Assembly: GCA_030039135.1 (NCBI GenBank)
Contig: JASHQN010000099.1
Span: forward strand, 1-14,323
Direction of reading: 5' to 3'
Source of the DNA: Thermoplasmata archaeon
GTDB lineage: Archaea > Thermoplasmatota > Thermoplasmata > Lutacidiplasmatales > UBA184
DNA: 14,323 nt
The notes beneath the pieces are model-generated. The model saw nothing but the letters and a program-made list of their open reading frames with translations. It had not been told where the DNA came from and did no database searches. Below are positions 7,234 to 12,987 of this stretch, piece after piece. The position numbers and the translations under genes were made by a program. How positions within the stretch are numbered: the stretch's first letter is position 1; every line of letters starts with the position of its first letter.

Positions 7234-8098
7234 CGATGTGCTTCAACAGCGGGTAGGCCCCCCGCAGCGCCTCCGTCACCTGGTCGATCGCCGATTCGAG
7301 CTGATCGGTGGTCATCCCGTCCTGGAAGTTGATCTTCAGCGCGAGCAGCGCGTCGTCCGGCCCGAGGAGCATCGACTGGAGGCTGCGGACCTTCGCGACG
7401 CTCGGGTTCCGCTCGACGACCGCGAGCATAGCCCGGGCGTCCTCGGGTGCGAGGGCCCGTCCGACCAGGTATTCCCGGCTCTCGGCGGTGAGGACGAAGC
7501 CCATCGAGACGAGGAGCAGCCCCTGGATCAGTGCGCTGATCCCGTCGGGGACGGCGCTGCCCGTCCGGTAGACCGCGCCGAGGCCCGCGAGGGCTACGAC
7601 GCTCCCGACGATCGTCAGGAGGTCCTGGTAGAAGATCGACTTCAACCCCTGGTTCGCCGACTCGAGGAGCGAGAGAAGCGTGAGCCGCGAGAGCCGGAGC
7701 TCGCGCAGCGTGACCCAGATGCTCGCGAGGCTGACGGCCATCGTCGCGCCGACCACGAGCAGGCTCTCGGGAAGGTGCGTCACCGTTCCCGGGGTGACGA
7801 TCTGCTCGAACCCTTCCCCGAGCGTGAGGACCCCCGCGACCGTGAACGTCACGACGATCGAGACGAACGCCCAGAAGAACCGCTCCTTCCCCCGCCCGAA
7901 CGGGTACTCGTGCGACGCCGGCCGGCGCGAGACATGAAGGCCCCAGAGCAGCAGCCCGCTCCCGACGAGGTCCGTGATCGTGAAGATCGCCTCGGCGAGC
8001 ACGGCGCGACTGCCCGACACCGCGGCGACCGACGCGTTGACCACGAACAGGGTCGCGTTCAGGAGCAAGGTGGCGACGATGATCACCGCCGGCCGCAT
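7214..8098 (-). CDS. Cation diffusion facilitator-like transporter with altered metal sites
   Basis: 294-aa membrane protein from the ATG at 8098. It has about six transmembrane segments and a C-terminal cytoplasmic domain (from about 210) of the CDF dimerisation type. The loop YPFGRGKERFFWAF (65-78) is the typical CDF linker between TM2 and TM3. In CDF zinc exporters, TM2 and TM5 each place a His/Asp and an Asp in the metal site. Here TM2 reads LAEAIFTITDLVGS, with D43 but F39 where His or Asp is usual, and TM5 reads SIFYQDLLTIVG, with D159 but no His four residues before. This resembles the divergent ZnT9-like branch, so zinc export should not be assumed. Its promoter faces that of the aldolase. 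Confidence 0.8.
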   Translation of the reverse strand: MRPAVIIVATLLLNATLFVVNASVAAVSGSRAVLAEAIFTITDLVGSGLLLWGLHVSRRPASHEYPFGRGKERFFWAFVSIVVTFTVAGVLTLGEGFEQIVTPGTVTHLPESLLVVGATMAVSLASIWVTLRELRLSRLTLLSLLESANQGLKSIFYQDLLTIVGSVVALAGLGAVYRTGSAVPDGISALIQGLLLVSMGFVLTAESREYLVGRALAPEDARAMLAVVERNPSVAKVRSLQSMLLGPDDALLALKINFQDGMTTDQLESAIDQVTEALRGAYPLLKHIVIEPES

Positions 8099-8103
8099 CG
8101 AAT

Positions 8104-8123
8104 GCCCGGGGAGCCCTCCGGGC
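8104..8123 (-). other. GC-rich hairpin in the CDF-like gene leader
   Basis: In the predicted mRNA leader, GCCCGGAG and CCCCGGGC form a stem of six continuous pairs plus one beyond an A-C mismatch, closing on a GGCT loop. It ends five bases before the ATG. The only GGAGG in the leader is inside this stem and lies unusually far (16 nt) from the start codon. It could limit initiation or act as a DNA operator; neither is shown. Confidence 0.45.
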
Positions 8124-8145
8124 CTCTTACCTACCGAGGAACCTC

Positions 8146-8154
8146 GATTAAACG
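8146..8154 (-). promoter_or_regulatory. Box A (TATA) of the CDF-like gene
   Basis: Minus-strand CGTTTAATC is an AT-rich patch about 52 bp before the ATG at 8098. It predicts a leader of about 25 bases that contains a GGAGG and a GC-rich hairpin. Confidence 0.55.
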
Positions 8155-8198
8155 TTCTGCCCGGGCGCGGGGACGCTTCGGGACCGCCGGGGACCAAG

Positions 8199-8206
8199 GA
8201 TAAATG
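8199..8206 (+). promoter_or_regulatory. Box A (TATA) of the aldolase-tsr3 operon
   Basis: GATAAATG is centred about 35 bp before the ATG at 8238, so a short leader is expected. A GAGG at 8227-8230 lies seven bases before the ATG and can serve as ribosome binding site. Confidence 0.6.
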
Positions 8207-8237
8207 GCTCCGGCCAGTCTCCCCGCGAGGCGGAACG

Positions 8238-9215
8238 ATGAGCGAGCCGTCCGCGCAGGTTCCCGCCGTGGCTTCGGTGGGCTCGGGCGCCTCTACGGTC
8301 CCGGCGCGCCGGTTCCCTCGACCGGCGCTCTCGACTCTCGGGCTCAGCCCCGGTAAGCGAACCCGACTGAAGCACCTCCTCTACGACCACGGACCGGGCG
8401 GGGGCACGCTCCTCATCCTCCCCATCGACCAGGGCCTGGAGCACGGTCCGATCGACTTCTTCGACAACCCCGACTCGCTCGATCCCAAGTACCAGTACGA
8501 CCTCGCGCGCGACGGACGGTTCAGCGCGATCGCGCTCCACATCGGCCTCGCCGAGAAGTACTTCCACGAATACGCCGGGGACGTCCCGCTGATCCTCAAG
8601 ATCAACGGGAAGACGGCCATCCCGTCGGACGCCCAGGCGTTCAGCGCGCTCACGGGGAGCGTCGAGGACGCCGTCCGTTTGGGGGCCGACGCCGTGGGCT
8701 ACACTGTCTACGTCGGATCCCCGTCGCAGGACCGGGATTTTGCGCAGTTCTCGCAGGTTCGCGAGGACGCCGATCGCTTCGGCATGCCCCTGATCGTCTG
8801 GGCGTATCCTCGGGGCGAGGCCGTGGCGAAGAAGGGCGGGCGGGAGGGCCTCTACGCGATCGACTACGCCGCACGGGTCGCGCTCGAGCTCGGCGCGGAC
8901 ATCGTCAAGGTGAACTATCCGGTCGCCTCGGCGAAGGACGCCGAGGCACCTCCTCCGTACAACACGCTCCACCTGTCCCCCGACGGGGCCTTCCGCAAGG
9001 TGGTCGAGAGCGCCGGCCGGGCGCTCGTGCTGGTCTCGGGCGGAGAGAAGGTCGGGGACGACCAGCTCCTCACCAAGGTGCGCTCGTCGATGGATGCGGG
9101 AGCGACCGGGGTGATCTTCGGCCGCAACCTCTGGCAGCGCCACCGCGACGAGGCGCTCCGTGTCACGCGCGAACTTCATGCGATCTTCCGCGAGTACGCC
9201 CAGCCCTCTGCGTAG
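8238..9215 (+). CDS. Class I fructose-bisphosphate aldolase, DhnA/archaeal type
   Basis: Predicted cytosolic Schiff-base aldolase that interconverts fructose 1,6-bisphosphate with glyceraldehyde 3-phosphate and dihydroxyacetone phosphate, serving gluconeogenesis or glycolysis. The 325-aa protein has an N-terminal extension of about 35 low-complexity residues, then a TIM barrel. Visible markers are LLILPIDQGLEHGP (58-71) with the catalytic-type D64, VWAYPRGEA (188-196), the Schiff-base lysine K224 in ADIVKVNYP, and the phosphate-binding ends LVSGGEK and GVIFGRNLW. The ATG at 8238 was chosen because it follows a GAGG and a box A. A homologous aldolase such as the ADH synthase of archaeal aromatic biosynthesis is the main alternative. 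tsr3 overlaps its 3' end. Confidence 0.88.
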   Translation: MSEPSAQVPAVASVGSGASTVPARRFPRPALSTLGLSPGKRTRLKHLLYDHGPGGGTLLILPIDQGLEHGPIDFFDNPDSLDPKYQYDLARDGRFSAIALHIGLAEKYFHEYAGDVPLILKINGKTAIPSDAQAFSALTGSVEDAVRLGADAVGYTVYVGSPSQDRDFAQFSQVREDADRFGMPLIVWAYPRGEAVAKKGGREGLYAIDYAARVALELGADIVKVNYPVASAKDAEAPPPYNTLHLSPDGAFRKVVESAGRALVLVSGGEKVGDDQLLTKVRSSMDAGATGVIFGRNLWQRHRDEALRVTRELHAIFREYAQPSA

Positions 9216-9756
9216 ACGACCGATCCGATTGCTGCTGGTCGTCGCGGGCGAGGACGACCCGAAGGCGTGCACGGGGCGACGCCTCGAGCGACGGGGCCTC
9301 GCGCGTCGGGTCCGAAGCGCGGGGGACGTCCGTCCACCCCCCGTCGTCCTAGATCCCTTCGCAGCGGTACCGCTCGCGCCGTCGGATCGTCGCGCGGCCG
9401 AGCGCGGAGGTCTTCTCGTGGTCGACTGCTCCTGGAACCGGTTGCGCGAGCGAGGGAGGTTTCCAGGTAGCGGCCCCCGGGCAGGGATGGGACCTCCTCG
9501 CCGCCGCTTACCGTACCTCGTCGCGACGAACCCGCAGCACTACGGGCGACTGGCTCAGCTCAACACGGTCGAGGCGCTCTCCGCCGGCCTCTACCTTCTC
9601 GGACACGAGGCGGAGGCCCACCAGCTCACCGAGGGGTTCCGAGGCGGGGCGCAGTTCCTGGCCGTGAACGGAGCTCGGCTCGCGGCCTACCGGGCGGGCC
9701 AGGACGCGGACGGGGTCCGCGCCGCCGAACGCCGGCTCTTCGGCGGCGAGCCGTGA
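9178..9756 (+). CDS. tsr3: Tsr3-type rRNA aminocarboxypropyltransferase
   Basis: SAM-dependent enzyme that transfers a 3-amino-3-carboxypropyl group to a uridine-derived base in helix 31 of the small-subunit rRNA (established for yeast Tsr3; archaeal homologues are conserved). The 192-aa protein carries the family blocks in order: EDDPKACTGRRLERRGL, VLDPFAAVPLAPSDR, LLVVDCSWNR, LPYLVATNPQHYGR, and LNTVEALSAGLYLLG. The start is uncertain. ATG 9178 overlaps the aldolase gene by 38 bp and gives a 17-residue lead-in; GTG 9160 is longer; TTG 9229 would start right at the first strand (LLLVVAGEDD), as in most archaeal homologues. It is probably cotranscribed with the aldolase. It ends three bases from the convergent phosphatase gene. 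Confidence 0.9.
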   Translation: MRSSASTPSPLRRRPIRLLLVVAGEDDPKACTGRRLERRGLARRVRSAGDVRPPPVVLDPFAAVPLAPSDRRAAERGGLLVVDCSWNRLRERGRFPGSGPRAGMGPPRRRLPYLVATNPQHYGRLAQLNTVEALSAGLYLLGHEAEAHQLTEGFRGGAQFLAVNGARLAAYRAGQDADGVRAAERRLFGGEP

Positions 9757-9759
9757 GGA

Positions 9760-10659
9760 TCAATCGACCGGCGCGAACCGCTTTCCCTCGGTCGCCACGT
9801 GCTCGACCACGAGCTCGGCCACGGAGGTGACGCGGCCGGCGAGCGGCAGGCGTGCGAATACGACGCCGCCGTAGCGCTCGTAGACCCGGGTCGTGTTCAG
9901 CGTGAGGCAGCGGCCGCCGTAGAGCGGGCGGCCGTTAACATCGGGGTCGTGCCCGCGGAGAAAGACGGAGAGCCCGGTCGCTGCAAGGAAGCCGGCGAGG
10001 TCGCGCCCGCCCCACGCCTCGGCCGCCCCCCGTCGGGCCTGCGACGCGTCGCACTCCGCCCAGACGATCTCCGCGAGCCGATCGTCGTCGGCATGCTCGA
10101 ACGCCGCCTTCCAGTCCGGCGGCAACGGGCCCCGGGGGAACCCGGCGTGGGCAAGGTACGCCCCGCTCGGGGTCGCCCCGGCGAAGGGGCCGCGCTCGAG
10201 CAGCGCGAGGATCCGCAAGTACCGGTGGACCTGCGGCCCCCAGAGATCGTCGACCTCCTCGGGGAGGGTCTGAGGGATGACGGGGATCCGGCGCGTCGTC
10301 TCGTGGTTGCCCTGGAGGAGGTAGACGCGATCGGGGTACCGGCCGGCGAGCCCGAGCAAGAAGAGGGCATTCGCGACCGATCCGTCTCCGCAGTCGGCGG
10401 GATGGCGGTCGACAAAGTCCCCCAGGCCGATCAAGCACCTCGGGCCCCCCCGTTCCGCGAGGAACGCCCGCTCGAGCTCGAGCGAGGTCCTCCAATCGCC
10501 GTGGGTGTCGCCAAAGACGATCGCTTCGGTAAATCCACGCGACGGGACGTCTACGAATCCCGGATGGACCGGAACGGTCCGCTCGAGCTCATCGAGCAGT
10601 CGATCCGCCCCTTCGGGGGGGAGGGAGAGGATGCTCTCGGGGGACGGCGCGCCCTCCAC
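9760..10659 (-). CDS. PPP-family metallophosphatase (PP1-arch-like)
   Basis: 299-aa calcineurin-like phosphoesterase carrying the PPP serine/threonine phosphatase motifs in order. They are GDTHGD (50-55), GDFVDR (80-85), GNHE (117-120), the metal histidine H171 in LAHAGFP, and H237 in LRGHDP. These residues bind two metal ions and the phosphate. The spacing and the GDxVDR form favour the protein phosphatase branch over the cyclic-nucleotide or Mre11 branches, though a small-molecule or nucleotide substrate remains possible. The GTG at 10659 is the likely start and leaves a 45-residue N-terminal lead-in. The gene begins 32 bp after tRNA-Leu(TAG) on the same strand, so it may be read from the tRNA promoter. 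Confidence 0.88.
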   Translation of the reverse strand: MEGAPSPESILSLPPEGADRLLDELERTVPVHPGFVDVPSRGFTEAIVFGDTHGDWRTSLELERAFLAERGGPRCLIGLGDFVDRHPADCGDGSVANALFLLGLAGRYPDRVYLLQGNHETTRRIPVIPQTLPEEVDDLWGPQVHRYLRILALLERGPFAGATPSGAYLAHAGFPRGPLPPDWKAAFEHADDDRLAEIVWAECDASQARRGAAEAWGGRDLAGFLAATGLSVFLRGHDPDVNGRPLYGGRCLTLNTTRVYERYGGVVFARLPLAGRVTSVAELVVEHVATEGKRFAPVD

Positions 10660-10705
10660 CGCCTTCGCCTTCCCTATCGCGGACGGAAAGATGCGGGGGG
10701 CCGGA

Positions 10706-10740
10706 GTTCCCGGCGGGCGGTCCGATCGGCCGCCCGGCCT
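10706..10740 (-). other. 35-nt tRNA intron in the T-loop of tRNA-Leu(TAG), position 59/60
   Basis: Removal joins TTCAAA to T, giving the standard T-loop TTCAAAT and a perfect GCCGG/CCGGC stem. Bulges are AAA (cut AA|A) and ACT (cut AC|T). The central helix TTCA/GGGA has three pairs (one G-U) and an A-G mismatch. The inner helix pairs GGC and GGGCGG with CCGCCC and GCC, with one bulged C. Confidence 0.87.
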
Positions 10741-10788
10741 TTTGAACCGGCGAATGCCCTAGGCAACAGGGTCCTAAGCCCTGCCTCG

Positions 10789-10815
10789 ATGGCCCGGTCC
10801 GGCGAAGCGGACCGA
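10789..10815 (-). other. 27-nt tRNA intron in the D-arm of tRNA-Leu(TAG), about position 21/22
   Basis: The junction folds as a full BHB motif. The outer helix is CTC/GAG, the central 4-bp helix GGCC/GGCC, and the two 3-nt bulges are AAT (cut AA|T) and ATC (cut AT|C). The inner helix is CGGTCCG/CGGACCG, seven perfect pairs around a six-base loop. The outer CTC (10824-10822) is a second copy of the D-stem CTC (10830-10828), so splicing-competent and mature folds compete for the same GAG. Confidence 0.88.
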
Positions 10816-10839
10816 TTGGCCGAGCTGGAGCACCCCCGC

Positions 10840-10866
10840 ATCCGGTAGAGATCATGCGCCGGGGAG
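10840..10866 (-). other. 27-nt spacer between two tandem tRNAs
   Basis: Short spacer from the discriminator of tRNA-Gln to the first base of tRNA-Leu. It contains no AT-rich promoter element, so the two tRNAs are probably processed from one precursor by RNase P and a 3' endonuclease. Confidence 0.55.
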
Positions 10867-10973
10867 TAGCCCCGGCAGGAATCCCGGCCCCTGGAGGTGC
10901 GGACCCCCGAGGCGTTCGAACCTGCGTCGCGAGATCCAGAGTCTCGCATGATTGGCCACTACACCACGGGGCT
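10867..10973 (-). tRNA. trnQ: tRNA-Gln(CTG) with T-loop intron
   Basis: 107-bp gene giving a 73-nt mature tRNA. The acceptor halves AGCCCCG (10973-10967) and CGGGGCT (10874-10868) pair perfectly and the discriminator is A (10867). The D-arm sequence GTGTAGTGGCCAATCAT is of the archaeal Gln type. The anticodon stem CGAGA/TCTCG holds loop CTCTGGA, anticodon CTG (10939-10937), reading CAG. The T stem GCAGG/CCTGC closes only after removal of the 34-nt intron at 10914-10881, giving loop TTCGAAT. Read contiguously, the T stem fails and the acceptor would have a G-G mismatch, so a simple search could call this a pseudogene. CCA is not encoded. Confidence 0.92.
10881..10914 (-). other. 34-nt tRNA intron in the T-loop of tRNA-Gln(CTG), position 59/60
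   Basis: The junction forms a complete BHB: T stem GCAGG/CCTGC as outer helix, central helix TTCG/CGGG (4 bp, two G-U), bulges AAC (cut AA|C) and ATT (cut AT|T), inner helix GCCTC/GGGGC, and an apical GGGGG/CCTCC hairpin with one G-U pair. Confidence 0.9.
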
Positions 10974-10997
10974 ACGGGTCGGCCAGCGTCGCTTCGT

Positions 10998-11007
10998 TGA
11001 TAAACGT
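10998..11007 (-). promoter_or_regulatory. Box A (TATA) of the tRNA-Gln/tRNA-Leu pair
   Basis: Minus-strand CGTTTATCAA is centred about 30 bp upstream of the tRNA-Gln 5' end, matching the spacing at tRNA-Leu(CAA). It is the only AT-rich patch upstream of the pair and probably drives both tRNAs. Confidence 0.65.
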
Positions 11008-11063
11008 TGCCGCGCGGCGAAGGACCGGCGCGCCGTTGGGTAGCCGGACGACCCAGGAATCGG

Positions 11064-11081
11064 CGGCCGGGCCGCCGGAGG
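11064..11081. other. GC-rich inverted repeat in the tRNA/ABC intergenic gap
   Basis: CGGCGGC and GCCGCCG around a CGG loop make a 7-bp perfect hairpin in the gap 11008-11110. It could be a transcription-factor site, part of a small RNA or chance in very GC-rich DNA. Nothing else was recognised in this gap. Confidence 0.35.
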
Positions 11082-11110
11082 AGCGCAAGTCCGTGGGCTC
11101 ACCATCTCCC

Positions 11111-11119
11111 CCAAATAGC
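11111..11119 (+). promoter_or_regulatory. Box A (TATA) of the ABC transporter operon
   Basis: CCAAATAGC is centred about 28 bp before the in-frame GTG at 11143. Initiation there would give either a leaderless GTG or a leader of about 15 bases carrying GGAGG (11149-11153) for the ATG at 11158. Confidence 0.55.
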
Positions 11120-11157
11120 CCGAGACGGTCCGACCTCGGTCCGTGACCGGAGGGGGA

Positions 11158-12948
11158 ATGCAGCCGACGGCGAGCGCGCCGATCGTGACCTCGTCCTCGC
11201 CTCAGCCGGGCTCACCGGTACGCGACGGGCTCGCTCGGATACGCCGGTGGTCGGTCGCGATGTACGTCGGGATCCCGCTCGCGGTCGGCTTGGGAGCAGT
11301 CGCGACGTCGGACGTCTCGCTCGGTAGCATCGCCTCGTACTTCCCGACCGCCTCGGTCGACGTGAGCTACTCGTTCCTTCGGATGACGGCGGCGTACGCG
11401 CTGTCGCTCGGCTTCGCGCTCGCCTACGGCTACTACGCGGCGACGCATCGATCGGGGGAGCGGGTGATGATCCCGATCCTGGACATACTCCAGTCCGTCC
11501 CGATCCTCGGCTTCTTTCCGTTCGCGATCTTGTTCTTCGCAAGCCTGACGCCGAACAGCTGGCCGGGGCCGAACTTCGCGTCGGTCTTCCTGATCTTCAC
11601 CTCGATGGCGTGGAACATGGTCTTCGGGGTCTACGAATCGCTGAAGACCCTCCCCGACGAGCTCAGGGAAGCGGCCGCGACGTTCCGCCTCCGCGGCCTG
11701 CTCCTCTTCCGACGTGTCCTTCTTCCGGCCACGATGAACCGGCTGATCTACAACACCGTGCTCTCGTGGACCGCCGGATGGTTCTTCCTTGTCGAGGCCG
11801 AGATCTTCACGACGAACTCCTCGCAGGTCCTCCCGGGAATCGGGAGTTTCCTGTCGTTCGCCGCGAGCCGGAGCGACTATAACGCGTTCCTCGCCGGGAT
11901 CATCGTTCTCGTCCTCGTGATCGTCGCGCTCGACTTCGTTGTCTGGCGTCCCCTCGGCCGGTGGGCCGAGCGGTTCCGCTACGACACCAGCCCCTCGGGT
12001 GAGGCGGTCGAGGCGCAACCGTCGAGCTCGGCGCTCGGACCGATCCGGCGCGCGGCGGCGTTCGTCACCCGCGGCGTGCGCACCGGCGTGTCCCGGCTCA
12101 GCACCCCGCTCGTGCAACTGGCGTCGATCACCGCGCGTCCTCCCCGGGAAGGCGCGCGCCGGCGCCAGTGGGTGGGTTACGTCGCGCTTGGCGCCATCCT
12201 GGTCGTGAGCTGGCTCATTCTGATCGCGATCGTGATCGGGGTATGGGGGATCCTCACCCGTCCGATCGAGCCGTCCGTGTTCACTCGGATCGAGCTGCTA
12301 CCGCTCGCGATGGGGGCCTCGACCCTCCGGGTCACCGCGTCGTACATCCTCTGTCTCGCGATCGCCCTGCCCCTCGCGCTCTACATGGCCCGGCGGCCGC
12401 GGGCGGCGCGGGTCGGGCTGCCAACCGTCGAGGTGATCGCTTCCTTCCCGGCGACCGCGCTCTTCCCGGTCATCATCTTCGGACTGATCCCGTTCATCTC
12501 GGCCGAAGGGGCGTCGATCCTGATGCTGATGACCGGCATGTTATGGTACCTCTTCTTCAACATCCTGGCAGGGATCCGTGGCTTTCCCCCGGATCTCGAA
12601 GAGGCGGCACGATCGTACGGACTCAAGGGTCGAACGCTGCTGACGAGGGTGCTGCTCCCCGGGATCTTCCCGGCGCTCATCACCGGATCGATCACCGCGT
12701 TCGGCGGAGGATGGAACACCCTCATCGTCGCCGAGTACCTGAGCGTAGGGAACGGAGCCAGTGGCCATTCGCTGAGTCTGTTCGGCATCGGTCAGGCGAT
12801 CGACATCGGCTACGCCCTTCCGAACCAGGCCGGCTGGCCGCTGATGGTCTGTGCCCTGCTCACCCTCGTCGCGACGGTCGTGGCCATCAACGAACTCATA
12901 TGGAAGCCGCTCTACCGCCGAGCGGTCGAGAAGTACCGATACGACTGA
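11158..12948 (+). CDS. ABC transporter, duplicated permease (anion-type)
   Basis: Membrane subunit in which two binding-protein-dependent permease domains are fused, like the duplicated permeases of the nitrate/sulfonate/taurine-type ABC group. From the ATG at 11158 it is 596 aa. Each half has about six transmembrane segments and an EAA loop that contacts the ATPase: DELREAAATFRLRG (EAA at 171-173) and PDLEEAARSYGLKG (EAA at 482-484). The linker between halves, about residues 275-340, is hydrophilic. The start is either ATG 11158, four bases after GGAGG, or GTG 11143, which would be leaderless. The ATPase gene begins 39 bp downstream. No solute-binding protein is encoded within the window, so the substrate stays unknown. 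Confidence 0.9.
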   Translation: MQPTASAPIVTSSSPQPGSPVRDGLARIRRWSVAMYVGIPLAVGLGAVATSDVSLGSIASYFPTASVDVSYSFLRMTAAYALSLGFALAYGYYAATHRSGERVMIPILDILQSVPILGFFPFAILFFASLTPNSWPGPNFASVFLIFTSMAWNMVFGVYESLKTLPDELREAAATFRLRGLLLFRRVLLPATMNRLIYNTVLSWTAGWFFLVEAEIFTTNSSQVLPGIGSFLSFAASRSDYNAFLAGIIVLVLVIVALDFVVWRPLGRWAERFRYDTSPSGEAVEAQPSSSALGPIRRAAAFVTRGVRTGVSRLSTPLVQLASITARPPREGARRRQWVGYVALGAILVVSWLILIAIVIGVWGILTRPIEPSVFTRIELLPLAMGASTLRVTASYILCLAIALPLALYMARRPRAARVGLPTVEVIASFPATALFPVIIFGLIPFISAEGASILMLMTGMLWYLFFNILAGIRGFPPDLEEAARSYGLKGRTLLTRVLLPGIFPALITGSITAFGGGWNTLIVAEYLSVGNGASGHSLSLFGIGQAIDIGYALPNQAGWPLMVCALLTLVATVVAINELIWKPLYRRAVEKYRYD

Positions 12949-12987
12949 TCGGGGCCGCGACGTCGACCGGGGCTCGGGGAGGAACGG

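Larger units (their letters stand above)
10692..10839 (-). tRNA. trnL: tRNA-Leu(TAG) with D-arm and T-loop introns
   Basis: 148-bp gene giving an 86-nt mature tRNA after removal of two introns (10815-10789 and 10740-10706). The acceptor halves GCGGGGG (10839-10833) and CCCCCGC (10699-10693) pair perfectly, with discriminator A at 10692. The anticodon stem CAGGG/CCCTG holds loop CTTAGGA, anticodon TAG (10776-10774), reading CUA. The spliced D-loop (AGCTCGGCCAA, D stem CTC/GAG) and spliced T arm (GCCGG-TTCAAAT-CCGGC) are regular. The variable arm is long (TGCC/GGCA), as in class II tRNAs. Without splicing neither the D arm nor the T arm closes. CCA is not encoded. Intron removal is predicted from structure. 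Confidence 0.92.

Noticed and set aside
7238..8203. Long open frame on the plus strand opposite the CDF-like gene
   Set aside because: Highly charged low-complexity translation typical of the complement of a membrane protein; the minus frame has clear transmembrane segments and CDF motifs.
10900..10973. tRNA-Gln as a degenerate tRNA (pseudogene) read without an intron
   Set aside because: Contiguous reading breaks the T stem and leaves a G-G mismatch in the acceptor. Removing 34 nt restores both perfectly and exposes a full BHB, so an intron explains the data better.
10973..11110. Minus-strand frame with a protein-like stretch ending RRAATFINEATLADP just before tRNA-Gln
   Set aside because: There is no convincing start codon or ribosome site, and the tRNA box A lies inside it. 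Kept only as a remote possibility.
10952..11146. 64-residue plus-strand frame in the tRNA/ABC gap
   Set aside because: It begins inside tRNA-Gln and runs over two promoters; composition is unlike neighbouring proteins.
11212..12117. 301-residue minus-strand frame opposite the ABC permease
   Set aside because: Shadow of the permease; strongly charged, no domain.
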